Below, piece by piece: positions 50,648-61,582 of a stretch of 64,000 bases of DNA (the first letter of the stretch is position 1; the number at the start of each line of letters is the position of its first letter). Both the position numbers and the translations under genes were made by a program. The notes under the pieces were generated by a model, which ran no database searches, was not told the origin of the DNA, and saw nothing but the letters and a program-made list of their open reading frames with translations. Origin of the DNA: Idiomarina seosinensis (lineage in GTDB: Bacteria; Pseudomonadota; Gammaproteobacteria; Enterobacterales; Alteromonadaceae); NCBI RefSeq assembly GCF_003987275.1, contig NZ_PIQF01000001.1, positions 1,178,001-1,242,000 of the forward strand, read 5' to 3'.

Positions 50648-51517
50648 TTATTTCAGCGCATCAATTAAAAAGTCCAGTAAAACCCGAACCCGGGGAATTT
50701 GCTGCCGACTCTCAGGATACAACGCCCAAATACCATCATCCGGCTGTCGATAGGCTGCCAATACTTCTTGTAAAACTCCTTGCTGCAGATCCTGCTGCAC
50801 ATAGTAATCAGGCAACATCGCTAAACCTAGCCCCTTTACTGCTGCGTCTCGTAAAGTCAGTCCGTTATTACAATGCAAATAGCTTTGCGGCACAATTGAC
50901 TGTGGTTTTCCCTCAACCTGAAAGCGCCAGTGTTTGACGGTGCCGGTAAAACAACGATGTTGCTCCAGCTGTTCGATAGACTGAGGAACGCCAAAAGTCG
51001 AAAAGTAAGCGGCAGAACCAACCACATAATGGCGTCTGGTACTCAATCGGCGTGCTCTCAAGCGCGGGTTACCTAAATGCCCGAGCCGAATTGCAAGATC
51101 ATAGCTGCCTTCTACCAAATCCAGGGTGTCATTGGTTAGGTTCAGCTCCAGCCGGCAATCCGGGTATTGTTGTAAAAAATCATTTAATAACGGTGCCGCT
51201 ACTTGCTCCCCGTAATACACTGGGGCAGTCACCCGAATTAATCCCTGCGGCTGCTCGTTACGCTGCTGAATTAATTGGTTGGCCTCCCGCAACGAAGCCA
51301 CTAAATGCTGGCAATGTGGCAGGTAGAGTTTGCCCTCCTCGGTTAATCGAGTGCTGCGGGTGGAACGATACAACAACTGCATTTGCAGCCGCTGCTCTAA
51401 CGCCGCAATATTTCTGCTCACCTGCGCGATTGATAAATTAAGTCGCCGCGCAGCAGCAGTAAAGCTTTGTGTTTCGGCGGTTGCGACAAACTCACTAATA
51501 CCTTGCCAATCTTTCAT
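50648..51517 (-). CDS. LysR-family transcriptional regulator
   Basis: The 289-residue protein has the N-terminal LysR helix-turn-helix (FVATAETQSFTAAARRLNLS, then VSRNIAALEQRLQMQLLYRS) and a C-terminal effector domain of the CrgA/AaeR type (RVTAPVYYGEQVAAPLLNDF). It is divergent from the formaldehyde dehydrogenase gene with 122 bp between the starts, the usual place for a regulator of its neighbour. Its 3' end converges on the tRNA-Val genes. The effector is unknown. Confidence 0.92.
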   Translation of the reverse strand: MKDWQGISEFVATAETQSFTAAARRLNLSIAQVSRNIAALEQRLQMQLLYRSTRSTRLTEEGKLYLPHCQHLVASLREANQLIQQRNEQPQGLIRVTAPVYYGEQVAAPLLNDFLQQYPDCRLELNLTNDTLDLVEGSYDLAIRLGHLGNPRLRARRLSTRRHYVVGSAAYFSTFGVPQSIEQLEQHRCFTGTVKHWRFQVEGKPQSIVPQSYLHCNNGLTLRDAAVKGLGLAMLPDYYVQQDLQQGVLQEVLAAYRQPDDGIWALYPESRQQIPRVRVLLDFLIDALK

Positions 51518-51597
51518 TATAATTTCATTTATGCAAAAGTTATTTGTATAAAACCTAGATTACCTTTAAATCAGAAAAAGTTAAACTTTAGCTATAG

Positions 51598-52758
<1,161 letters not shown>

Positions 52759-52769
52759 TGGAGCTAACG

Positions 52770-53603
52770 ATGGAAAAAGTCACTGAAGCCCGCTGCTTTG
52801 GCGGGCGTCAAATTCGCTTCGAGCACGACTCTGATAGCCTGAACTGTCGTATGCAGTTCAGTGTTTTCCTACCGATACGAGCAGAGAAAACCAAAGTACC
52901 TGCTCTTTATTTTTTATCCGGACTTACCTGCACCGACGAAAACTTTTCCAGTAAGTCCGGCGCTCAGCGAGTTGCTAATGAGCTCGGTTTAGCGCTCATT
53001 ATACCCGACACCAGCCCACGCGGTGACCAGGTACCGGATGATGCAGAGCAGGCTTATGATTTTGGTAAAGGAGCTGGATTTTATCTTAACGCGACCGAAA
53101 CACCCTGGGCTAAGCATTATCAGATGTATAACTACATCGTCTCTGAGTTACCTGCATTAGTGGAACAACAACTGCCACTGACCGACAAGCGGGCGATTGC
53201 CGGACATTCAATGGGCGGACATGGCGCATTAGTTATCGGATTACGTAACAGCGACCGTTACACTAGTATTTCAGCCTTTTCGCCGGTAACTAACCCGACA
53301 AGTTGCCCTTGGGGAGAAAAAGCATTTTCGAACTACTTAGGCAATGATCGCGAACAATGGAAGCCGTACGATGCAGTTGAACTCATTAATAAAAATGGTC
53401 AGACGTTACCAATACGAGTTGATCAAGGTCTTGACGATGGCTTTCTCGAAGAACAGCTGAAACCCGAGCGGTTAAAACAAGCTATTGCTGAGGCTAATGG
53501 TGATGGGTCAGTGCATTTACACGAAGGCTATGACCATAGTTATTACTTTATTGCATCGTTTATTGAAGCACAGCTGCGGTTTCATGCTAAACATTTGCTT
53601 TAA
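52770..53603 (+). CDS. fghA: S-formylglutathione hydrolase
   Basis: Completes formaldehyde detoxification by hydrolysing S-formylglutathione to formate and glutathione. The 277-residue esterase-D enzyme has catalytic S147 in AGHSMGGHGALV, the TSPRGDQVPDD loop and GYDHSYYF with the catalytic His. The ATG at 52770 (second in frame) is preferred because GGAG lies eight bases before it and the length then equals E. coli FrmB; an ATG at 52758 overlapping the adhC stop is possible. Confidence 0.95.
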   Translation: MEKVTEARCFGGRQIRFEHDSDSLNCRMQFSVFLPIRAEKTKVPALYFLSGLTCTDENFSSKSGAQRVANELGLALIIPDTSPRGDQVPDDAEQAYDFGKGAGFYLNATETPWAKHYQMYNYIVSELPALVEQQLPLTDKRAIAGHSMGGHGALVIGLRNSDRYTSISAFSPVTNPTSCPWGEKAFSNYLGNDREQWKPYDAVELINKNGQTLPIRVDQGLDDGFLEEQLKPERLKQAIAEANGDGSVHLHEGYDHSYYFIASFIEAQLRFHAKHLL

Positions 53604-54106
53604 TGACTAGACTGAGCCTCACGGCTGGCAATATGGCGTCGGTAAAAACGCCACTGCCGTGACTTTAGCAAATACCAGAGCGTTACTAACCAACCCATGA
53701 TAATAGCAGCACGGACGAACGAAAAATGTCCGTGCTGCTCCACAAACAGCCAACCAATTAAAACCCCGTCGAACGCTAACGACAGCAACAATAACGGCTG
53801 AGCCAAGCCCATCAGTCGGTTCGCCCAATTGCGGTCATCTTCAGCGGCGAAGGTCGTTGCGAGTAGCACCAGGAATGAGGGTAAACCGACCAACAGCATG
53901 AGACCGAACTGCTCCGTCGAATTATAAAAAAGATTAAGTAGGCGAGTTCGATCTTCAGAAAAGGTTAATGAAATGATACCGGCCACGTAGCCACGCATTT
54001 GGTATAAGAAAATAACGAGTAAAGAGAGCGGGATTTTAGCCCGCCCTTCTTTATCCAGATAACGCACCTTCTCGACGAATGTTGTTGCGCTGCCAGAGCT
54101 TTTCAT
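53600..54106 (-). CDS. DUF2919 (YfeZ-like) membrane protein
   Basis: The 168-residue product has four hydrophobic segments and the opening LDKEGRAKIPLSLLVIFLYQ that resembles the DUF2919 inner-membrane family. Function unknown. The ATG at 54106 lies inside the DUF2061 gene (56-bp overlap in another frame), which is a long overlap; a later GTG may be the true start. It ends convergently with fghA, overlapping by 4 bp. Confidence 0.68.
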   Translation of the reverse strand: MKSSGSATTFVEKVRYLDKEGRAKIPLSLLVIFLYQMRGYVAGIISLTFSEDRTRLLNLFYNSTEQFGLMLLVGLPSFLVLLATTFAAEDDRNWANRLMGLAQPLLLLSLAFDGVLIGWLFVEQHGHFSFVRAAIIMGWLVTLWYLLKSRQWRFYRRHIASREAQSSH

Positions 54107-54245
54107 GAAAATAGTAACCTATTGTGTTTGCTAACGGCTCAATCAATGCGATGGCACCGCCAAGCAGCACATCACCCGTCATAATCCAGACAATACCAAA
54201 AGCAATGGTAAAGTGCATCAGCGCAAATGAAGCGGTCTTTTTCAT
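54051..54245 (-). CDS. DUF2061 small membrane protein
   Basis: A 64-residue protein with two membrane segments: TASFALMHFTIAFGIVWIMT and GGAIALIEPLANTIGYYFHE, the DUF2061 pattern. Function unknown. GGGGA precedes the ATG. A Fur-like palindrome lies about 40 bp upstream. Confidence 0.82.
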   Translation of the reverse strand: MKKTASFALMHFTIAFGIVWIMTGDVLLGGAIALIEPLANTIGYYFHEKLWQRNNIRREGALSG

Positions 54246-54285
54246 AATAATCCCCTAGTCCTTGTTATCAGGACTCGTCTATGAG

Positions 54286-54298
54286 GATAATTATTATC
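54286..54298. promoter_or_regulatory. Fur-box-like palindrome GATAATTATTATC
   Basis: A perfect 6-1-6 palindrome, GATAAT-T-ATTATC, matching the core of the Fur consensus, 41 bp upstream of the DUF2061 gene and 56 bp after uvrB on the minus strand. It lies in a place where it could act on the DUF2061 promoter. Confidence 0.4.
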
Positions 54299-54323
54299 GA
54301 TTAAACCTTTCTAATCTAATTGT

Positions 54324-54353
54324 AAAAACCGATGGCCGTGTTCGGCTTACCGG
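54324..54353 (-). terminator. Probable terminator of uvrB
   Basis: On the minus strand CCG-GTAA-GCCG-AACA-CGGC-CAT-CGG forms an interrupted stem followed by TTTTT, directly after the uvrB stop. Confidence 0.65.
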
Positions 54354-54354
54354 C

Positions 54355-56388
54355 TTAAACAGCTCGCTTCAACTGTTCTCGTAATTTACCAATTTCATCA
54401 CGCAACTGCCCAGCTTGCTCAAATTCAAGGTTCTGAGCAGCTTCGTACATTGCTTTCTCTTTACTCTCTATTTCCTTCATTAGCGCTTTGGCATCTTTAA
54501 CCACGGTAACTCGCGGATCGTAACCGGCAGCGACTTCGGCGAGAGCTTCCGAGGATTTTGACTTGCGTTGCTTGCCGGGTCCCTGCCCCAGATCCATCAC
54601 GTCAGTAATCGACTTGTTCAATCCTTTTGGTGTAATTCCGTGTTCTTTATTGTAGGCAATCTGCTTTTCCCGGCGACGCTCCGTTTCATCAATAGCCCGT
54701 TGCATCGAGCCGGTAATTCGATCGCCGTAAAGAATCGCTTTGCCGTTAACGTTACGCGCTGCCCGACCGATGGTCTGAATAAGAGAACGGTCTGAGCGCA
54801 GGAACCCTTCTTTATCAGCATCCAAAATGGCCACCAAAGAGACTTCCGGCATATCCAGTCCTTCGCGAAGCAAATTAATTCCAACGATGACATCGAACTC
54901 ACCTAGGCGTAAGTCTCGTATAATTTCCATGCGCTCCACGGTATCAATATCCGAGTGTAAATAGCGCACCTTAATTCCATGTTCATCCAGGTAGTCACTC
55001 AGATCCTCAGCCATACGCTTAGTTAGCGTAGTTGCAAGTACCCGTTCTCCCTGTTCCACCCGTAACCGAACTTCCGACATTAGGTCGTCTACTTGCGTAG
55101 CAACAGGCCGCACTTCAATAGTGGGATCGACTAACCCTGTTGGCCTTACTACTTGCTCGATAACTTCACCACTGCAGCGCTCTAACTCGTATTTTCCCGG
55201 AGTTGCAGAAACATACAGTGTCTGCGGAGAAATTGCTTCGAACTCGTCAAATTTTAACGGCCGGTTATCCAGTGCTGACGGTAGTCTAAACCCATACTCC
55301 ACCAGGTTTTCTTTGCGTGACCTGTCGCCCTTATACATAGCTCCAACCTGCGAAACAGTAACGTGCGACTCATCGATAATCAGTAAAGCGTCATCGGGCA
55401 GATAATCCATCAAGGTCGGTGGTGGCTCGCCGGTAGCACGACGCGACAGGTAGCGTGAGTAGTTCTCTATCCCTGAGCAATAGCCAAGTTCCAGCATCAT
55501 TTCAATATCAAACTGAGTACGCTGCGCGATGCGTTGCTCTTCTATCAGTTTATTCTGTTTCAGTAGAATTTCGCGACGATCTTTTAGTTCTTCTTTAATA
55601 TGTTCGATCGCCTCGACCAATACTTCGCGCGGCGTTACATAGTGTGTTTTGGGGTAAATAGTCGTACGAGCCACATCAGCGTCAGTCACTTTACCGGTTA
55701 ACGGTTCAAAATAGCTAATTCTATCGATCTCGTTATCAAACAGTTCAACCCGTACCGCCATCTCTTCTGATTCCGCCGGGAAAATATCGATAACTTCACC
55801 ACGAACCCGATAAGTGGCCCGTTCAAATGCAGCATCGTTACGTTTGTATTGCAACTGGGCCAGGCGTCGCAAAATATCACGTTGATCGATAATATCGCCG
55901 CGACGCAGATGTAACATCATTTTCATGTATGATTCAGGATCACCAAGACCATAGATGGCAGACACTGATGCGACCAACACGACATCACGCCGTTCCATTA
56001 GAGCCTTGGTTGCTGACAACCGCATTTGCTCAATATGGTCGTTAATTGATGCGTCTTTCTCAATAAAGGTATCGGTAGTTGGCACATAAGCTTCGGGCTG
56101 ATAGTAGTCGTAATAAGACACAAAATACTCAACCGAGTTATTCGGGAAGTACTCTTTCATTTCACCATACAACTGTGCAGCTAATGTTTTGTTGTGCGCC
56201 AGAATCAATGTCGGCCGTTGTGACTTGGAAATAACGTTGGCCATAGTAAAAGTTTTGCCAGACCCCGTAACTCCAAGCAACGTTTGGTGGGCCAACCCGG
56301 CATCGAGATTATCCAGTAACTGCTGGATAGCCTTAGGCTGATCACCGGCAGGCTGGTATTTGGAAACTAGTTCAAAAGATTTACTCAC
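54355..56388 (-). CDS. uvrB: UvrABC system protein B
   Basis: Damage-verification helicase of nucleotide excision repair. The 677-residue product has Walker [16 protein letters not shown] near residue 40, the beta-hairpin [20 protein letters not shown] near 90, helicase motifs [20 protein letters not shown] near 338 and [20 protein letters not shown] near 540, and the C-terminal UVR motif [20 protein letters not shown] for UvrC binding. The start is a GTG at 56388 with AGGAGG six bases upstream, giving MSKSFELVS as in E. coli. It overlaps the MATE gene by 8 bp. Confidence 0.97.
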   Translation of the reverse strand: MSKSFELVSKYQPAGDQPKAIQQLLDNLDAGLAHQTLLGVTGSGKTFTMANVISKSQRPTLILAHNKTLAAQLYGEMKEYFPNNSVEYFVSYYDYYQPEAYVPTTDTFIEKDASINDHIEQMRLSATKALMERRDVVLVASVSAIYGLGDPESYMKMMLHLRRGDIIDQRDILRRLAQLQYKRNDAAFERATYRVRGEVIDIFPAESEEMAVRVELFDNEIDRISYFEPLTGKVTDADVARTTIYPKTHYVTPREVLVEAIEHIKEELKDRREILLKQNKLIEEQRIAQRTQFDIEMMLELGYCSGIENYSRYLSRRATGEPPPTLMDYLPDDALLIIDESHVTVSQVGAMYKGDRSRKENLVEYGFRLPSALDNRPLKFDEFEAISPQTLYVSATPGKYELERCSGEVIEQVVRPTGLVDPTIEVRPVATQVDDLMSEVRLRVEQGERVLATTLTKRMAEDLSDYLDEHGIKVRYLHSDIDTVERMEIIRDLRLGEFDVIVGINLLREGLDMPEVSLVAILDADKEGFLRSDRSLIQTIGRAARNVNGKAILYGDRITGSMQRAIDETERRREKQIAYNKEHGITPKGLNKSITDVMDLGQGPGKQRKSKSSEALAEVAAGYDPRVTVVKDAKALMKEIESKEKAMYEAAQNLEFEQAGQLRDEIGKLREQLKRAV

Positions 56389-57739
56389 CAAACCTCCTCA
56401 ATTCGCGCGAAAACCAGAAGTACGCGAGGGTTGCTGTAATTAAATTAGCCACTACACCACCAATAAATAGACCGGTAATATCGGCGAGTAAGCTACCCAA
56501 GTAGGATAAAGGTACGAAAAACACAAATAAGCGGATGACGCTTAACCATAAAGCGTTCATCGGCCTATGAATCGCATTAAAACTTGAGTTGGTCAGAATA
56601 ATCCAGCCTTGCAAGCCATAGCCGAGAGGCATGATATAGATAAATAGTTGGACAATTTCGGCAACTTCCTGCTCTTCTGCGAACGCCGCTGCAATCCAGT
56701 GTGCGGTCAGGGCCATCAGCACATAAATAACTGCCTGGATAATCATTACAGCTTTTAACGCGGTCGCGTAGGCATAGCGCACTCGCTTGATTTTATCGGC
56801 ACCGAAATTTTGACTGATTAACGGTGGCAGCGACATAGATAACGCCAAAATCACGATACTTGCCAACGACTCGAGTCGTGTTCCTACACCAAATGCTGCT
56901 ACCGCGGGCGCACCGTAAGCCGCTATAATGGCAGTCATTACCGCCATCGCCAAAGGCGTAAGAATATTAGCTCCCGCCGCGGGTAAACCTATTTTCAATA
57001 TTTCCCGTGCTGATTTTATCCAGGCGGTGATAAATAGCAGCTCGTTGGCCGGTTTCATCGATACTAGCTTTTTGCGATTCAGTAGCCAGAAAATAAGTAT
57101 TAAGCCGCTGGCCCACGAGATGACACTGGCCAATGCAGCTCCCTGTACCCCCATTGCCGGTATCGGGCCCAAGCCAAAAATAAAGATTGGATCGAAAATG
57201 GCATTCGCCAGACCGCCTGAGGCCATGATAACGGAAGGTGTTCTGGTGTCCCCGGAAGCACGCAAAACTGCATTTCCCACCATCGGTGTTACCAACATCA
57301 CACAACCGGCGTACCACAGTGTCATGTACTCTCTAATCAGTGGCATTAAGCGCTCATGCGCTTGCAATAACGAAAAAATCGGCTCCATCAATAAGTAACC
57401 AACCAGCGCTAATACCAGTACCAATATAGCTGATACTGATAGTGCACCAAAGGCGTCAAAGTGCGCTTCCTGAGGTCGAACACTGCCATACTTTCTGGCA
57501 ATCACCGCAGAGGTACCAATGCCGAGGCCAATGGTCAGACTAACTACCGTAAAGGTGACGGGAAAGGTAAAACTAACCGCGGCCAGAGGATCGGTGCCGA
57601 GCAAACTGATAAAGAAAGTATCAACCACATTAAAGCTAATTAAGGTGGCTACGCCAAAGATTACTGGCCATGTCATTTCCCACAGGGTTTTGCCAACCGG
57701 CGCATGAATAAGACTTCGTGAAGCGTCGGCTGTAGACAT
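56381..57739 (-). CDS. MATE-family multidrug/Na+ efflux transporter
   Basis: The 452-residue product has about 12 membrane spans in two similar halves, with [20 protein letters not shown] in helix 1, [16 protein letters not shown], and [20 protein letters not shown] in the second half. MATE exporters expel drugs or organic cations using Na+ or H+. GAGGAGG precedes the ATG. It is divergent from aspC and overlaps uvrB. Confidence 0.91.
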   Translation of the reverse strand: MSTADASRSLIHAPVGKTLWEMTWPVIFGVATLISFNVVDTFFISLLGTDPLAAVSFTFPVTFTVVSLTIGLGIGTSAVIARKYGSVRPQEAHFDAFGALSVSAILVLVLALVGYLLMEPIFSLLQAHERLMPLIREYMTLWYAGCVMLVTPMVGNAVLRASGDTRTPSVIMASGGLANAIFDPIFIFGLGPIPAMGVQGAALASVISWASGLILIFWLLNRKKLVSMKPANELLFITAWIKSAREILKIGLPAAGANILTPLAMAVMTAIIAAYGAPAVAAFGVGTRLESLASIVILALSMSLPPLISQNFGADKIKRVRYAYATALKAVMIIQAVIYVLMALTAHWIAAAFAEEQEVAEIVQLFIYIMPLGYGLQGWIILTNSSFNAIHRPMNALWLSVIRLFVFFVPLSYLGSLLADITGLFIGGVVANLITATLAYFWFSRELRRFGE

Positions 57740-57872
57740 GAATACCTCCTCTGGAAATAGGCCGTGTAGTGTACCTTAAATGGGCTTGCTTTGGCTATGT
57801 TGATAGACTTTCCCTGGCAGCCTACGTATCATACTGCGTTATAACAAACTCATTTTGATGAAAGGATATGCC

Positions 57873-59066
57873 GTGGAATATCAACTGTCCGATCGCGTCA
57901 ACTCGATTCAGCCATCACCGACGTTAGCGGTCACTCAAAAAGCCAATGAATTAAAACAACAAGGTCACGATGTAATTGGTCTGGGAGTCGGTGAACCCGA
58001 CTTTGATACTCCCGAATTCATCAAACAGGCTGCAATTCAAGCGATTCACGATGGCAAAACAAAATATACAGCAGTTGATGGTATTGCCGAGTTAAAACAA
58101 GCTGTTATTGACAAGTTTAAACGTGATAACAAACTTGATTATCAGGCCGATGAAATCATCGTCTCGGCTGGCGGTAAACACAGTATCTTTAATTTGCTTA
58201 GTGCCTGGCTCAACCCAGGTGACGAGGTAATTATTCCTGCACCCTACTGGGTTTCATATCCTGACATGACGAAATTGGTCGGTGCTAAACCTGTAATTGT
58301 TCAAGCTGGTATCGAACAGCGTTTTAAAATTACTCCGCAACAATTGCGCGCTGCGATAACCGATAAAACCCGCTTAATGTTCATTAACAGTCCGTCTAAT
58401 CCAAGCGGCACCGCTTATTCGGCAGATGAGTTACGCGCATTAGCCGAAGTTCTGCGTGATTATCCTAATGTACTCATCGCGACCGACGATATGTACGAAA
58501 AGATTCTCTGGTCACAAGAGCCCTTCGCCAACCTGCCGATGGTGGCCCCTGACTTGAAGGAGCGCACCGTTATATTATCTGGGGTTTCAAAAGCATACGC
58601 GATGACAGGCTGGCGTATTGGTTATGCCGCAGGGCCGAAAAAAATAGTCGCGGCAATGAAAAAGATTCAATCGCAAAGCACGTCGAACCCCGCAAGCATC
58701 AGTCAACATGCAGCCGTAGCCGCTCTTTCTGGCGATCAATCCTGTATCGACACCATGGTGAATGAATTTAGACATCGACACGACTATTTAATCGACGCCC
58801 TAAATAAAATTGACGGTATCAACTGCGTTGCTGGCGACGGAACGTTCTATGTGTTCGCCCATATTGAGGAACTCATGCAAAAAGTAGGCGCTGCAACTGA
58901 TGTCGAACTATGTGAAAAATTGCTAACAGATGCCAAAGTTGCATTGGTGCCAGGATCAGCCTTCGGAACTGATGGTTATTGTCGCCTATCCTTCGCTACC
59001 AGCCTGGATGTGCTGCGCGAAGCAGTAAAGAGAATTGCTGAATTTTCTGCCTCCAGCGTCAAATAG
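57873..59066 (+). CDS. aspC: Class I aspartate aminotransferase
   Basis: PLP aminotransferase for aspartate or aromatic amino acids. The 397-residue product begins near SDRVNSIQPSPTLAVTQKAN, has GLGVGEPDFDTPEFIKQAA, the GGKHSIFNLLSAWLNPGDEV region, and PLP lysine in LSGVSKAYAMTGWRIGYAAG. It resembles AspB/Bacillus-type (class Ib) more than enteric AspC. The start is GTG at 57873 with AAGGA seven bases before; upstream TTG and ATG at 57855-57858 would add six residues. Confidence 0.93.
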   Translation: MEYQLSDRVNSIQPSPTLAVTQKANELKQQGHDVIGLGVGEPDFDTPEFIKQAAIQAIHDGKTKYTAVDGIAELKQAVIDKFKRDNKLDYQADEIIVSAGGKHSIFNLLSAWLNPGDEVIIPAPYWVSYPDMTKLVGAKPVIVQAGIEQRFKITPQQLRAAITDKTRLMFINSPSNPSGTAYSADELRALAEVLRDYPNVLIATDDMYEKILWSQEPFANLPMVAPDLKERTVILSGVSKAYAMTGWRIGYAAGPKKIVAAMKKIQSQSTSNPASISQHAAVAALSGDQSCIDTMVNEFRHRHDYLIDALNKIDGINCVAGDGTFYVFAHIEELMQKVGAATDVELCEKLLTDAKVALVPGSAFGTDGYCRLSFATSLDVLREAVKRIAEFSASSVK

Positions 59067-59088
59067 CTCTGCTAAACATCCTAAAATA

Positions 59089-59134
59089 AGGTATTTGAGT
59101 GATTTTTCTTATAGAGTCCTCAAATACCTATTTT
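59089..59134 (+). terminator. Terminator of aspC
   Basis: AGGTATTTGAG (59089-59099) and CTCAAATACCT (59119-59129) are perfect 11-bp inverted arms with a 19-base loop, followed by ATTTTTG. Confidence 0.75.
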
Positions 59135-59785
59135 TGATTAAACGTTACAGTAACAACTGCCGTAGATACCTGTTAATTTTTAAAAGACAATTTTATTACA
59201 ACTTAACAAAAATTAACGGCTTTTCAACTTCCTATTCCGAATTAGCGGCTACTCTTTTTCTTAAAGAAAATCAAGCAATATGAATTAACAAACAGGCCTA
59301 TATTTTGCACAAAGCAGCCAAGAAATACACAACCTGTTGAATCTTCAAACAACGCATTTGCTATTCTAATTTAGTCAATAGCTAAATTCCCCGGAATTTA
59401 CTAACCTATTGTTTTTATTATATTTATTTTTTATAAGTTAAATTCTGACCAACCGACAATTGTGGCTGGAACACGCATCAAATAAGCTATTACACAGACT
59501 TAAACACAGGGTTATCCACAGAATCCGTGGATAAGATCCTGTAGGCTTTAGCTGATAACGGATACAGCGATCTGTGGATAATCGAGATTGGAAAGCAACT
59601 ATTACAAAAGGCATAACCGGAAACATGAACAAAAGTTGACATGTGCGGAGAGTCGAGTTAGCAGGCCATTCGTGCTAAACGCTTTAAAAAGCCATAAAAG
59701 TCTTATTTAAGGCACAACTCTACTTAACCAACGTAGAATAATTCACCAATCAAACCTAATTTGCCCAAAAAACCAATACTAATAG
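59130..59785. other. Long AT-rich gene-free region before tRNA-Asn
   Basis: No convincing gene. 59100-59460 is very AT-rich, with long runs such as TTATTATATTTATTTTTTAT at about 59417-59436. It is followed by a DnaA-box cluster at 59512-59581. Two GATC sites lie between the boxes. The rest to 59785 holds no recognisable element. Confidence 0.6.
59512..59581. promoter_or_regulatory. Cluster of DnaA boxes
   Basis: TTATCCACA at 59512-59520 is a perfect box; CGTGGATAA at 59526-59534 is a one-mismatch box on the other strand five bases away; TGTGGATAA at 59573-59581 is a perfect box on the minus strand. A weaker TTTTGCACA sits at 59303-59311. The cluster borders the AT-rich region. Confidence 0.75.
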
Positions 59786-59814
59786 TTGACACCCCTGCGC
59801 AACCTCTTTAATAT
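59786..59814 (+). promoter_or_regulatory. Promoter of the tRNA-Asn genes
   Basis: TTGACA (59786-59791) and TAATAT (59809-59814) with a 17-base spacer, 21 bp before the first tRNA-Asn, followed by a GC-rich start region. Confidence 0.87.
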
Positions 59815-59834
59815 TCGTCGCCGTTGAGAGTTGT

Positions 59835-59911
59835 TCCCCAGTAGCTCAGTTGGTTAGAGCGGTGGACTGTTAATCCATGTGTCGTTGGTTCGAATCCAAC
59901 CTGGGGAGCCA
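59835..59911 (+). tRNA. tRNA-Asn (GTT), copy 1
   Basis: 77 nt with encoded CCA. Acceptor TCCCCAG pairs with CTGGGGA; loop CTGTTAA gives GTT. Confidence 0.97.
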
Positions 59912-59941
59912 ATCAACTTTCAATAACTCCCAAATTACGAT

Positions 59942-60018
59942 TCCCCAGTAGCTCAGTTGGTTAGAGCGGTGGACTGTTAATCCATGTGTCGTTGGTTCGA
60001 ATCCAACCTGGGGAGCCA
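59942..60018 (+). tRNA. tRNA-Asn (GTT), copy 2
   Basis: Identical 77 nt copy, 107 bp from the start of the first. Its 3' 58 bases are antisense to the end of the glycosyltransferase gene. Confidence 0.97.
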
Positions 60019-61043
60019 CTCCAAAGCTCGTCGATTAATTCTTGTTTAGCTTGGGTCGCCCCTGCTGACAGCCAGTTGCCTAAAGAAGCCGCAACGTTGC
60101 CCCATTCAGTCTTAGCCGGGCAAGGCTTTCCATTTATTTCAGCAAGCCAGACTAATAGGCTTTCTTCATTTAACTCGCTAAATACTGTCGCTAGTCCTTT
60201 CTGCTGCAACAGCTTTGCATTCCAATATTGCTCAAATTGTCCGTTAACGGGTTTAACGGCTAAATGTTTAGCTCTATTTAAAGCTTCGCAGGTAGTTTCG
60301 AAACCCGCGTTGGCGATTACGGCTGTCGACACCGAAAGTTGCTCAGCAAAAGTTTTTCGTGAAGCCGGAAAGCCAATGACATGGTCGCTGGCAAAATACT
60401 TTACCTGTTTTATATCCGGATGAAAGACGGAAAACGTATAATCTTCAACAGCTAATAGCGAATCGACGACATGGTAAAGTTCTTCAAAGGGTAAATAGAC
60501 CAGTACCTGTCTAACATTAGGCGTATCGTCTTCTGATTTTCTGACAACGGGTGGCAAGCAGTCACCCAGTGGACTCCAATGCATACCAAGCCACTCGTTA
60601 GCAGGGGCAAAATGGTCAATAATAGTTCGCTGAAAAAGATTTAAATGCTGATACAACGGTTTTTCTTTAAACGCATATTGTCGCCCTATTCCGATGCATC
60701 GTTTACCGGCACGCTTAGCCGCCCAAGCCGTTATTGGTTCAAAATCAGAGACCACCAGATCATATGAGCTAACATCTAATCTGCGCACATCACTAACAAA
60801 CTCGGAAAAAGAGTTACTCAATAAGGTTTTAAGGTGGCTAACCTGGCCCTGCCGCGTAACAAAACTTAGCCCCCTGCGGCATACAAAATCACCGAATACG
60901 TCAACATTGAATAAACTTTCTGGACGACGCCCAGAAATCAAGTAATCAACTTGTACCGCATGCTTTTTTAACTCAGTTGCAATTCGGTGACATCGACTTA
61001 AATGACCGTTCCCGGTTCCCTGTATTCCAAATAATATTTTCAT
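59961..61043 (-). CDS. Predicted glycosyltransferase (MJ1255/VC2487 type)
   Basis: The 360-residue product starts MKILFGIQGTGNGHLSRCHR, the nucleotide-sugar glycosyltransferase opening of the MJ1255/VC2487 family, and has the C-terminal ANAGFETTCEALNRAKHLAV donor-binding region (GT-B fold). Substrate unknown. The ATG at 61043 has AGGA eight bases upstream. The final 19 or so residues (GSPGWIRTNDTWINSPPL) are encoded by the antisense strand of tRNA-Asn copy 2 and resemble no natural protein end. It follows the PAP2 gene by 14 bp, so both may work on a lipid-linked sugar. Confidence 0.82.
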   Translation of the reverse strand: MKILFGIQGTGNGHLSRCHRIATELKKHAVQVDYLISGRRPESLFNVDVFGDFVCRRGLSFVTRQGQVSHLKTLLSNSFSEFVSDVRRLDVSSYDLVVSDFEPITAWAAKRAGKRCIGIGRQYAFKEKPLYQHLNLFQRTIIDHFAPANEWLGMHWSPLGDCLPPVVRKSEDDTPNVRQVLVYLPFEELYHVVDSLLAVEDYTFSVFHPDIKQVKYFASDHVIGFPASRKTFAEQLSVSTAVIANAGFETTCEALNRAKHLAVKPVNGQFEQYWNAKLLQQKGLATVFSELNEESLLVWLAEINGKPCPAKTEWGNVAASLGNWLSAGATQAKQELIDELWSGSPGWIRTNDTWINSPPL

Positions 61044-61057
61044 AGCACGTCCTTTCG

Positions 61058-61582
61058 CTAAACAAGAGTTAATGTCCACTCCGAAAGCAGAAGACCCAGA
61101 CCCATTCCGGCCATAATGTCTGTTGGATAATGAACTCCCACCACAATTCGGGAAACACCAATCATTGCCGCCCAGAGAAATAATGGAGTCGCCAATGTAG
61201 GGAAGTACGAAGAAGTCACTGTTGCGAAAACAAAAGCTGCACACGTATGGCCGGAAGGGAAACTAAATTTATCATGTGCAATGAGTAAAGGGATTGGCGC
61301 GCAATTGGCTGGCCTGTCGCGGCGAAAACTATTCTTAAGCAACCAGTATGTTGGTCGTTCGACAGCAAAAGTTACCGCTAACGCTGTCATATAATCCCAA
61401 TAACTGCCACTCGCCCACGCTAAGCAGTACGCGACGGCTAAGTAACAATATCCGTCCCCGGAGGCCGATACCCACCGCGCAGTCGTCGCGAATAGATAAC
61501 GCGATCTAAGCGAAGAACATAGCGTGTAGCAATAACGATCAATATTATTAACACCACGCTGCAGAAGCGTTAAAGATAGCAT
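61058..61582 (-). CDS. PAP2-family membrane phosphatase
   Basis: The 174-residue product has several membrane segments and the three PAP2 motifs: KNSFRRDRP near residue 83, FPSGHTCAAF near 107, and SRIVVGVHYPTD near 144 with the catalytic histidines. Such enzymes remove phosphate from phosphatidate or undecaprenyl pyrophosphate. It is divergent from rsxA and upstream of the glycosyltransferase gene, with which it may form a lipid-carrier unit. Confidence 0.9.
   Translation of the reverse strand: MLSLTLLQRGVNNIDRYCYTLCSSLRSRYLFATTARWVSASGDGYCYLAVAYCLAWASGSYWDYMTALAVTFAVERPTYWLLKNSFRRDRPANCAPIPLLIAHDKFSFPSGHTCAAFVFATVTSSYFPTLATPLFLWAAMIGVSRIVVGVHYPTDIMAGMGLGLLLSEWTLTLV

Noticed and set aside
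50470-50937. 155-residue plus-strand reading frame
   Set aside because: It runs through both tRNA-Val genes and then antisense to the LysR gene; it is a shadow.
59035-59283. 82-residue plus-strand reading frame after aspC
   Set aside because: It overlaps the aspC end and its terminator, lies in AT-rich DNA and has no binding site or recognisable motif.
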